9,213 nucleotides of DNA from Candidatus Woesearchaeota archaeon (lineage in GTDB: Archaea > Nanobdellota > Nanobdellia > SCGC-AAA011-G17 > VGLX01), in contig VGLX01000029.1 of NCBI GenBank assembly GCA_016866645.1, forward strand, positions 1 to 9,213, in the 5' to 3' direction. The position numbers and the translations under genes are program-made. Positions 1 to 5,112 of the stretch are shown here, in pieces (the stretch's first letter is position 1; each line of letters opens with the position of its first letter). The notes under the pieces were generated by a model. It was not told the origin of the DNA and ran no database searches. It saw only the letters and a list, made by a program, of their open reading frames with translations.

Positions 1-323
1 ACCCGGACCTCGGAAGCAAGGTAGGGGCAGCAGTAGGTTATGGTGAATTTGAGAAAGGATTGTTAATCTGTACTACCGGCATCGGGATGTCGATAACCGC
101 TAACAAGTATCACGGCGTCAGGGCGGCATTATGCCATAATGTGGACTCTGCGAAGTATTCTAGGATGCACAACGATGCTAACGTGCTAGTTTTAGGCGCG
201 AAATATGTGAAGAAAGGCTCAGCAAAAAAAATACTCGAAGTCTTCTTAATGACTGCTTTCGAAGGCGGAAGGCACGAGCGAAGAGTCGGTAAAATAAAGA
301 GCATAGAAGATAAGGTTTTGTAA
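1..323 (+). CDS. rpiB: Ribose-5-phosphate isomerase B, 5'-truncated by window edge
   Basis: C-terminal 106 codons of a RpiB/LacA-family sugar-phosphate isomerase, which interconverts ribose 5-phosphate and ribulose 5-phosphate in the cytoplasmic pentose phosphate pathway. The reading frame is open from base 3. Visible family landmarks are the active-site cysteine segment GLLICTTGIGMSITANK, then GVRAALCHNV and SRMHNDANVLVLGAK. Family members are usually about 145-150 residues, so roughly 40 residues are missing upstream. The residue after the active-site cysteine is Thr where the common motif has Gly (CGTGIGMS); I cannot tell whether that matters. The gene ends at TAA 321-323, one base from the stop of the convergent P-loop gene, so the two transcripts meet head-on without a spacer. 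Confidence 0.9.
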   Translation, partial: PDLGSKVGAAVGYGEFEKGLLICTTGIGMSITANKYHGVRAALCHNVDSAKYSRMHNDANVLVLGAKYVKKGSAKKILEVFLMTAFEGGRHERRVGKIKSIEDKVL

Positions 324-324
324 T

Positions 325-843
325 CTACTCCTTTGTAAATTCTATCCCCTTTACTGTATTATCTTGAAAAGAAATAACTGAAGAGGACCAATTGTGCTTA
401 TGATAAGATTCTATAACGAAAACTACCTCTTTATTTTTTTTATATTTTATGAGAATCGCATCGAGCGCTTCTTGTGCAAGTTTTTTGAATTTTTCTATAT
501 GCATTATGTCTATGTAGACTTTTTTATTGGACGCTAATGCTTTTGCAATCTTCATGTTGATGCCGCGGAAATATTCCCGCCCTGTCTCTATCGAAAAAGG
601 ATCTGTCGGCTGCAGGACGATATGCGAGAGGTCATAATTTCCGGATAGGGTCTCTTTTGTTTTAGTGCTTGTGGATGTTTTTCCTGAGCCTGGAGGTCCG
701 TAAAGAAGGAAGATATTGTTTTGTCCTGAGCCTTCATACACTGAGCTGACGTGATCGTACAGGCTTGTTGGCTTGTCTTTCAGATATTCTGATACCTCTT
801 TAGTAAGGTCTTTCTCCGGGATGAATGTTCTTGGGATTTTCAT
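325..843 (-). CDS. Small P-loop NTPase with FIPEKDL N-terminal block
   Basis: A 172-residue soluble protein with a clear Walker A motif, GPPGSGKT (residues 49-56). A weaker Walker B-like strand, KKVYID, has its Asp at about 111. The family is not recognised; the short length and lack of AAA second-region motifs allow a kinase-like P-loop fold as well as a minimal ATPase. I chose the ATG at 843 because it begins the block MKIPRTFIPEKDL shared with the two upstream gene products, and because it overlaps the upstream stop as ATGA, implying translational coupling. An in-frame start 13 codons further upstream at 882 would destroy that alignment. Function is unknown; context suggests it works with the two PrkA C-terminal-like proteins encoded just before it. 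Confidence 0.75.
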   Translation of the reverse strand: MKIPRTFIPEKDLTKEVSEYLKDKPTSLYDHVSSVYEGSGQNNIFLLYGPPGSGKTSTSTKTKETLSGNYDLSHIVLQPTDPFSIETGREYFRGINMKIAKALASNKKVYIDIMHIEKFKKLAQEALDAILIKYKKNKEVVFVIESYHKHNWSSSVISFQDNTVKGIEFTKE

Positions 844-1688
844 TTGTCGAAGCAGAAGTGTTCTATCGTCTTTTTCGCGCACACCTCGCAGTATCCGTGA
901 TTGTTGATCATGCTGGTGATGACTCTTTTGTAGGCTTGCTTATGGTCTTCGTTACTCGCGCTGGTTAAGGAACCTATCATGATGCCAGTGGTATTCATTT
1001 CTGCGGCTATTTCAGTGTCTGTCACAGCGTTTACGAGCTCGATGTTGTCCATGAAGTTGTAATAAGGGTCTGTAGAGATTTTCATGCCGTAAATCTTTCT
1101 TATCGCCTCCCTGAAGCTTTCTCTATGGCCCGTATTCTTCAGGTTCAACCGGTTTTCAACTTCGTCCATATAACTCTGGTTTATGGTTAGGGTCTTAGGA
1201 GTTCCAGTTTTAGGGTCACGGTATCTCCAAGTGTTGTTTGGCCCAAGGCTTTCAGAATCTATTCCTATTACCATGTTCACGTAATCCATGACGTAGTCAT
1301 TTATTGCTAGTTTCTTGTTTAAGTAAGACTCGGCTATTTCTATTTTCACCTTCTTGTTGTACTCGTTTTTGAAATGCACGGACATCGTTTTATTAATGTT
1401 TTCGGGGAGGTCTGCCTCTGCCGCGTTGAAAAAATCTTTCACGTAAATGCATCCGTCCTCTTCAGACTTGTTGAGGAACTTGTTGAGGTATTGTTCGATT
1501 GTCCTATGGCTTTTCCCTTCTAATCTTAGGATGACTCCGAGTACGGAGATCATCTGGTTTAGGTTGGGGTCTATGTGTAATCCATCTTGTAACCCATCTT
1601 TTTTCCTTAAGGGCTCTTCATTGTTTAGGTACTCGTTCACTCTTCCAGTCAGGTCTTTCTCTGGTATGAATATTTTAGGAAGTTTCAT
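840..1688 (-). CDS. PrkA C-terminal-domain-like protein 1, FIPEKDL N-terminal block
   Basis: A 282-residue protein with no P-loop. From about residue 130 to the end it resembles the C-terminal domain of PrkA/YeaG: a helix around DYVMDYV, RDPKTG (157-162), a conserved helix ending ESFREAIRKIYG (190-201), FMDNIELVNAV (212-222), and a C-terminal NHGYCEVCAKKT where PrkA has a HGYxxxxAxxLLxYV-type ending. The assignment is by eye from knowledge of PrkA; the AAA/kinase domain that precedes this region in PrkA is absent. Residues 1-13 are MKLPKIFIPEKDL. It is a paralogue of the next upstream gene but lacks about 60 residues of that protein's N-terminal half. Start ATG 1688 follows GGATGAG, which overlaps the upstream stop six bases away; the end overlaps the P-loop gene by four bases. 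An operon role is inferred; biochemical function is unknown. Confidence 0.75.
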   Translation of the reverse strand: MKLPKIFIPEKDLTGRVNEYLNNEEPLRKKDGLQDGLHIDPNLNQMISVLGVILRLEGKSHRTIEQYLNKFLNKSEEDGCIYVKDFFNAAEADLPENINKTMSVHFKNEYNKKVKIEIAESYLNKKLAINDYVMDYVNMVIGIDSESLGPNNTWRYRDPKTGTPKTLTINQSYMDEVENRLNLKNTGHRESFREAIRKIYGMKISTDPYYNFMDNIELVNAVTDTEIAAEMNTTGIMIGSLTSASNEDHKQAYKRVITSMINNHGYCEVCAKKTIEHFCFDK

Positions 1689-1694
1689 CTTTGC

Positions 1695-2681
1695 TCATCC
1701 TTTTTGAGATGCAAAATATTCTAACGTTTTTTCTGCGCAGCTTTTGCAATAGCCAGAGTTTTTAGTCATGTTGTTTAATATTTTGTTGTAGACATCTGGA
1801 TCATTCTTATCGCCAATGTTCAGTAGCATACCCGATCCGAGCTTGACACTTGCCACAGCGTTTACCAAGTCTGAATTGTCCATGAAGTCGTATCCTGGGT
1901 TCTTGATTACTTGCTGGGAATATATACCGCATATTATAGCTCTGAACTCTTCTTTTGCGCTCTTTGTTTTTTTCCCCATCTGTTCTTCAATCGCGAACAC
2001 GTACCGTCCTACAATCTTTACTTCTTGGGTAGCTTTGGTTAGCGGGTCTTGGTATGACCATGCCTCGCCATGCTCTAGGTTACTAAGCCACATCGCTCGA
2101 GCCATGTGGACGTATTCCATGACGCTGTTTCTTATAGCGTTGGGTTCATCAAAATACGCGTCGAGCAGGTGTATTCTCACTTTTTCTAAATAGCTTGTTT
2201 TTGCCCCCTCTAGCTGTTCAGGGGTTATATAATCAGAGAGCAGGTCTTCTGAAACTTCAAAAAAGTCGCCTGAGTACAGGCATTTTTCGTTTTTTCTTTC
2301 TGATAGTTCTACGAATCTCTGGATTGTTCTCAAAACTTCTGTAGGAGGTATTTTTTTATTTTTAGACCCGTGGGGCAGGTTCTTGTCAAACGAAAATAAT
2401 ACCTCTTTTCCAGTACGCTTATCGAGCAACAGCGTCTTCTCCCCGTCGTAATCATTAAACTTGAATGTTAATATCTCGCCTTGACCTATCATTAGAACAT
2501 CGTTCAGTGTTAACTTCCCGCCATAGAGGATTTCTGGTGAGACTATCACAGAAGGCACTACATAGCAAAGATTCGGATCTTCATGCAGTTGGCTTATCCT
2601 TTCTTGGAGTCCTGGCTTTCCATACCCTTTTATTTTCTCTATCAAGTCCTTGTCAGGAATGAAAGTTTTTGGAAGTTTCAT
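1695..2681 (-). CDS. PrkA C-terminal-domain-like protein 2, FIPEKDL N-terminal block
   Basis: A 328-residue paralogue of the downstream 282-residue protein and the first gene of the three-gene FIPEKDL operon. It starts MKLPKTFIPDKDL. A beta-rich segment around residues 65-105 is missing from its paralogue. The PrkA C-terminal-like half then runs VMEYV, YQDPLTK, KEEFRAIICGIYS, FMDNSDLVNAV and a final NSGYCKSCAEKTLEYF. Both paralogues keep a CxxC pair (here Cys312 and Cys315) that could bind metal, which is inference. A TTG one codon upstream (2684) is possible, but ATG 2681 aligns with both relatives. No Shine-Dalgarno is visible; a TATA box 28 nt upstream suggests a leaderless transcript. Moderate confidence in the PrkA relation, high confidence that it is a gene. 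Confidence 0.75.
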   Translation of the reverse strand: MKLPKTFIPDKDLIEKIKGYGKPGLQERISQLHEDPNLCYVVPSVIVSPEILYGGKLTLNDVLMIGQGEILTFKFNDYDGEKTLLLDKRTGKEVLFSFDKNLPHGSKNKKIPPTEVLRTIQRFVELSERKNEKCLYSGDFFEVSEDLLSDYITPEQLEGAKTSYLEKVRIHLLDAYFDEPNAIRNSVMEYVHMARAMWLSNLEHGEAWSYQDPLTKATQEVKIVGRYVFAIEEQMGKKTKSAKEEFRAIICGIYSQQVIKNPGYDFMDNSDLVNAVASVKLGSGMLLNIGDKNDPDVYNKILNNMTKNSGYCKSCAEKTLEYFASQKG

Positions 2682-2705
2682 CAAAGAAATCGTTTTATCT
2701 AAGGG

Positions 2706-2712
2706 TTTATAA
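2706..2712 (-). promoter_or_regulatory. TATA box of the FIPEKDL operon
   Basis: Read on the minus strand the site is TTATAAA, centred 28 nt upstream of the ATG at 2681, the usual archaeal spacing for a leaderless transcript. It lies just past the stop codon of the nuclease gene, so the three downstream genes can be transcribed independently of it. Confidence 0.5.
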
Positions 2713-2719
2713 GCCTTTA

Positions 2720-3355
2720 CTATATCAGCTTCTTGTTAACTTTTATGACGTTTTTTTCCGGCTTGAACATGAACGCGTAGGCGCTGTCGAAGTATCCGCA
2801 CATGAAGTTTTCTAACGGTATCCCTGTCCTTTTGCTGAGCATCAAGGCGTAGAAGTAAGTCTGGGTGGCCGCGTACTCTTCCAGGCGCGCGTTAGGCTTG
2901 TAGTCCCATATCCATATCTTGCCGTCCTCGATCCTTAACACGTCAATATGCCCTGTCAAAGGCTCTTCGCACCTGAACACGTCCTTGAAATGGTCTATTT
3001 CTGAGCACTCAGCCCATAAAGGCACTTCTATAGCTATCGTCTTGTGGTCGTGCTCGAGCATGAACATCTGGACTTTGGAATGGTTGCTGCTGAAACGCTC
3101 ATCATTCACCTCTAGGCCGTATTTTGTCAGCATGCTTACCTCATGCCCTACTTCTTGCTTGATTCCTAGCGGGAGCTTGAACTTCAGCGCAGAGCCTCTT
3201 GGACCCTTGTCGAAGTAATCGTTAGGGCAGTTCTTGAATACTTTGTACAGGTAATCTTTCAGGCTGATGAACCCATTAGTTAGGTTGGCTGCCTTATCAT
3301 CATGGATCCTGTAATGGTAGTACCATCCGTGCTTGAAAGAAGTGTGGCTAATCAC
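2720..3355 (-). CDS. PD-(D/E)XK nuclease, RecB/Cas4-like
   Basis: A 211-residue protein with a well-formed PD-(D/E)XK catalytic core near its C-terminus: IAIEVPL with Glu110, LTGHIDVL with Asp138, IWDYKP with Asp151 and Lys153, and the RecB-type trailing motif QTYFY with Gln165. This set is typical of metal-dependent DNA exonucleases of the RecB/Cas4 superfamily. I see no four-cysteine iron-sulphur cluster, so it is not a standard Cas4, and no helicase is present in the window. The only usable start is GTG at 3355, which lies inside an AGGTGAT sequence that itself resembles a Shine-Dalgarno. It has its own A/T-rich upstream region and 57 nt separate it from the ATPase gene. Substrate and pathway unknown; a role in DNA processing or defence is inference. 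Confidence 0.82.
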   Translation of the reverse strand: MISHTSFKHGWYYHYRIHDDKAANLTNGFISLKDYLYKVFKNCPNDYFDKGPRGSALKFKLPLGIKQEVGHEVSMLTKYGLEVNDERFSSNHSKVQMFMLEHDHKTIAIEVPLWAECSEIDHFKDVFRCEEPLTGHIDVLRIEDGKIWIWDYKPNARLEEYAATQTYFYALMLSKRTGIPLENFMCGYFDSAYAFMFKPEKNVIKVNKKLI

Positions 3356-3380
3356 CTTTTTTTACACCTAAAGGAAGATG

Positions 3381-3400
3381 ATTATTATTTTTTTAATAAA
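3381..3400 (-). promoter_or_regulatory. Probable promoter of the nuclease gene
   Basis: An almost pure A/T tract containing, on the minus strand, TTTATTAAAA followed by AAATAATAAT. It lies 26-45 nt upstream of the GTG start at 3355 and is the only TATA-like material in the 57-nt gap. The exact box cannot be fixed because of the low sequence complexity. Confidence 0.35.
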
Positions 3401-3412
3401 TATTATGGTGGT

Positions 3413-4135
3413 TTACCTTGAGTGGAAGAATTCTCTGACTTCAGCTTCTGTCACCCTTCTCTGGCCGTGGTCTATAGCGTTCCTGCAGATGTCCTCGCAG
3501 TTCTCCAGCAAGAATCTCGGGTTGCGCTGCGACCTGCGGTTGATCTCCCTTATCGCCTCGTCAGATAGCAATGGAAGGTTTCCGATTCTCCTTCGTATCA
3601 TCGCTACCGCGTTTTCGTCAGTTACTGTCCCGAAGCTGTACACGTTATCGCCTATAGCCTGCTTCATTTCATGGCTTAGGTTGACTTCTTCATCTTTGCC
3701 TACGAGTATTACGGTCTTGATGTACTTTTGTGAGTAATGCTGGAGTATTTCCTGCTCTTCTTCTGGTGTTAGGCATTGCACCTCGTCCAGTAAGAGTATC
3801 ATGCCTCGCGCTTTTAGGTTAAGCAATCTTCCTAGCAGCCTGTACTTCCCTTTCAAAAGCTTTGGTATGTCTAGCTTTTCTCCGGAGTTGCAGCTGTGGT
3901 AGAATATGTTCCTGTAGCCTCCGAATTCCCGGATTATCCTTTTGAGCATCGTCGTCTTGCCAGTTCCGTACTCGCCATGGGCGTATATCATCGCCCCTTG
4001 GCTTATCTTGTTCATTATCTCTCTTACCTTTTCCTCGCTTCCGAGGATTCTGTGGTCGTACTTGCTGGCCTTTATGCTGAACGGGTTGTTGTGGAACCCT
4101 ATCTGGTTGTACCAGACCCTTATCCTCGTGTTCAT
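3413..4135 (-). CDS. AAA ATPase, ORC/ExeA/TniB-like, catalytically intact
   Basis: A 240-residue AAA-type ATPase. It opens with a GFHNNPF segment like that of ExeA/TniB-type ATPases, then has Walker A GEYGTGKT (54-61, Lys60) and Walker B ILLLDE with Asp117 and Glu118. ILVGKDEE (143-150) may be a sensor 1 strand, and NPR (205-207) in a C-terminal helical lid resembles sensor 2. All residues needed for ATP binding and hydrolysis appear present. The start ATG 4135 overlaps the stop of the upstream degenerate paralogue as ATGA, so production of the two proteins is probably coupled and roughly stoichiometric. Possible roles include loading a partner onto DNA or acting at the membrane with the two-helix protein encoded first in the operon; neither is shown by the sequence. 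Confidence 0.85.
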   Translation of the reverse strand: MNTRIRVWYNQIGFHNNPFSIKASKYDHRILGSEEKVREIMNKISQGAMIYAHGEYGTGKTTMLKRIIREFGGYRNIFYHSCNSGEKLDIPKLLKGKYRLLGRLLNLKARGMILLLDEVQCLTPEEEQEILQHYSQKYIKTVILVGKDEEVNLSHEMKQAIGDNVYSFGTVTDENAVAMIRRRIGNLPLLSDEAIREINRRSQRNPRFLLENCEDICRNAIDHGQRRVTEAEVREFFHSR

Positions 4136-4578
4136 ATTCGGAACACCCTCTTGCCTATCCTGTGCTTTATGCTCGGGCTGAGCTTGACTTGCGAGTAGCT
4201 CTCCCCTACGAACAGCACGGATTTTATGTTGTCATGGTCAAAGTAGTATTTTATGACTTCGCAGTTCTTGTTAGACATGTGCTGTATGTTGTCTAAGAAA
4301 ATGATCATATTCTTAGGGTTGATGTTGAACAATCTCCCGATTATCCAGTACCTGTTCTGGAACACTTTTTTGATGTTGGGGTCCTGACCTTTCTTCCTGC
4401 AGTCTAAGTAAAAAACTCTGCTTCTTTTTCTTAACTGTTTTATGACGCTTTTCAGCAGTTCTTTTTTTCTTTGCTCTGCTGTTGTCTCTAGGAATATCAT
4501 GTTTCCTGACACGAGGTTGTAGACTATCTCGTCTCTCACTTTTTCGTCCGTAGTTCTTGCTTCGTTAGAAATGCTCAC
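4132..4578 (-). CDS. Degenerate AAA paralogue (predicted pseudo-ATPase)
   Basis: A 148-residue protein that aligns along most of its length with residues ~45-170 of the intact ATPase downstream: NRYWIIGRLFNINPKNMIIFLDNIQ matches KYRLLGRLLNLKARGMILLLDEVQ in order and spacing, split here only by one or two substitutions each, and SVLFVGESYSQVKLS matches TVILVGKDEEVNLS. The Walker A position reads ETTAEQRKK (31-39) with no GxxGxGKT. Walker B keeps Asp96, but the catalytic Glu is Asn97. The C-terminal lid and sensor 2 are absent. The frame is open and the fold core is preserved, so it is likely a functional non-hydrolysing partner rather than a dead gene. The start is GTG at 4578, within AGAAGGTGAGC, where the Shine-Dalgarno-like GGTGA overlaps the start itself. 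Confidence 0.8.
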   Translation of the reverse strand: MSISNEARTTDEKVRDEIVYNLVSGNMIFLETTAEQRKKELLKSVIKQLRKRSRVFYLDCRKKGQDPNIKKVFQNRYWIIGRLFNINPKNMIIFLDNIQHMSNKNCEVIKYYFDHDNIKSVLFVGESYSQVKLSPSIKHRIGKRVFRI

Positions 4579-4607
4579 CTTCTAAATACCTCTCAGGAAT
4601 TTTTGTC

Positions 4608-4949
4608 TCAAAACCCTTGCTCTTCCTCGAGCTTCCAGGCCCTCTCCCTGTGCTTGTTCGCTGATTCTCGGTAATACTCTGCCAGTTTCATGTCCCCTTT
4701 CTTGAAGTACCTCTCGTATTTCTTATGATGCCTCCTGGCTAGCGAGTAATGCTTGAGCGCTGTTTCACCGACTGTGACGAGGTATAGCCTTATGAGGGAT
4801 ATCGCGACTAGGCCAACTGCTAATGTCAGCGCGATTATAATCTTAGGGTGCTGGTCTAAGAATCCTTTTTTTATCACTACGTACGCGTCTGCTATCATGA
4901 TGGCTATCAGTAAGAACCATCCGTAGTCTTGTCTGTGTTTCAAAGGCAT
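4608..4949 (-). CDS. Two-helix membrane protein with charged C-terminal helix
   Basis: A 113-residue protein with two hydrophobic segments, residues ~10-26 and ~37-58, linked by a short KKGFLDQHPK loop. About 50 strongly charged, probably helical residues follow (RRHHKKYERYFKKGDMKLAEYY and onward), rich in Lys, Arg and Glu. Charge distribution suggests a hairpin with the C-terminal tail in the cytoplasm. No signal peptide or enzyme motif is seen and the family is not recognised. It is the first gene of a likely three-gene operon with the degenerate and intact AAA proteins; 29 nt separate it from the next start. A membrane anchor or partner for the ATPase pair is the natural inference. Start ATG 4949 is leaderless-like. 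Confidence 0.7.
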   Translation of the reverse strand: MPLKHRQDYGWFLLIAIMIADAYVVIKKGFLDQHPKIIIALTLAVGLVAISLIRLYLVTVGETALKHYSLARRHHKKYERYFKKGDMKLAEYYRESANKHRERAWKLEEEQGF

Positions 4950-4979
4950 TTTAATCCTTAACTAGTTGTTAGTCGGGTT

Positions 4980-4987
4980 TTTTAAAT
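4980..4987 (-). promoter_or_regulatory. TATA box of the membrane protein/AAA operon
   Basis: Minus-strand ATTTAAAA, about 34 nt from the ATG at 4949, predicting a short leader of under 10 nt. The target duplication of the mobile element begins only 4 bp upstream of this box, so the TFB-recognition region now abuts the element. Confidence 0.5.
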
Positions 4988-4991
4988 CTTT

Positions 4992-4999
4992 GTATATCG
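4992..4999. repeat. Left copy of 8-bp target-site duplication
   Basis: The sequence gtatatcg immediately precedes the left inverted repeat and recurs exactly at 8401-8408, immediately after the right inverted repeat. Eight base pairs is the usual duplication length for IS6-family elements. Confidence 0.88.
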
Positions 5000-5022
5000 G
5001 GCATTGTCAAAAAGTCGGGTGT
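5000..5022 (+). repeat. Left terminal inverted repeat (IRL)
   Basis: Begins ggcattgtca and ends tcgggtgt. Compared with the reverse complement of 8378-8400 it differs at positions 5, 10, 13 and 17 only. A related segment (gcctgtcaaaagcggg) recurs directly at 5030-5045 and may be a second transposase contact. Confidence 0.85.
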
Positions 5023-5064
5023 CGAAGATGCCTGTCAAAAGCGGGAGTTTAGGGTGATTTCTAA

Positions 5065-5112
5065 ATGAAAGGCAAAAAGCTTAAAAAAGAGCTAATATCG
5101 AAAAGGCTATGA
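5065..5112 (+). CDS. Possible 15-residue leader peptide
   Basis: ATG 5065 opens a basic peptide, MKGKKLKKELISKRL, whose TGA overlaps the ATG of the proteasome-like gene (ATGA at 5109-5112). A Shine-Dalgarno-like GGGTGAT (5052-5058) stands seven bases before it. If real it would couple translation to the downstream gene. It conflicts with the TATA box at 5080-5087, which predicts a transcript that starts after this ORF; both could be used from different promoters. Low confidence. Confidence 0.3.
   Translation: MKGKKLKKELISKRL
5080..5087 (+). promoter_or_regulatory. TATA-like box of the proteasome-like gene
   Basis: CTTAAAAA centred 26 nt upstream of the ATG at 5109, fitting a leaderless transcript. 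No TTAGGTACCTAA-type operator is found here, so this promoter appears to lie outside the AbrB-controlled set. Confidence 0.4.

Noticed and set aside
1447..2662. Plus-strand open frames of 65-125 codons opposite the PrkA-like genes
   Set aside because: They are antisense shadows of the coding strand; the minus-strand frames show paralogy and conserved motifs, while these show neither.
805..2681. FIPEKDL-encoding DNA as a recent nucleotide repeat
   Set aside because: Synonymous positions differ among all three copies, so the conservation is at protein level.
2720..3355. Cas4 belonging to a CRISPR system
   Set aside because: There are no iron-sulphur cluster cysteines, no other cas genes, and no regularly spaced repeats anywhere in the window.
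2919..4198. Plus-strand open frames opposite the nuclease and AAA genes, including a hydrophobic one near 3942-4181
   Set aside because: The opposite strand encodes catalytic motifs of known families; the hydrophobic look is a by-product of antisense reading of charged codons.
4132..4578. Dead pseudogene of the AAA ATPase
   Set aside because: The frame is intact over 148 codons, the core fold positions are kept, and the precise ATGA coupling to the active gene suggests it is maintained.
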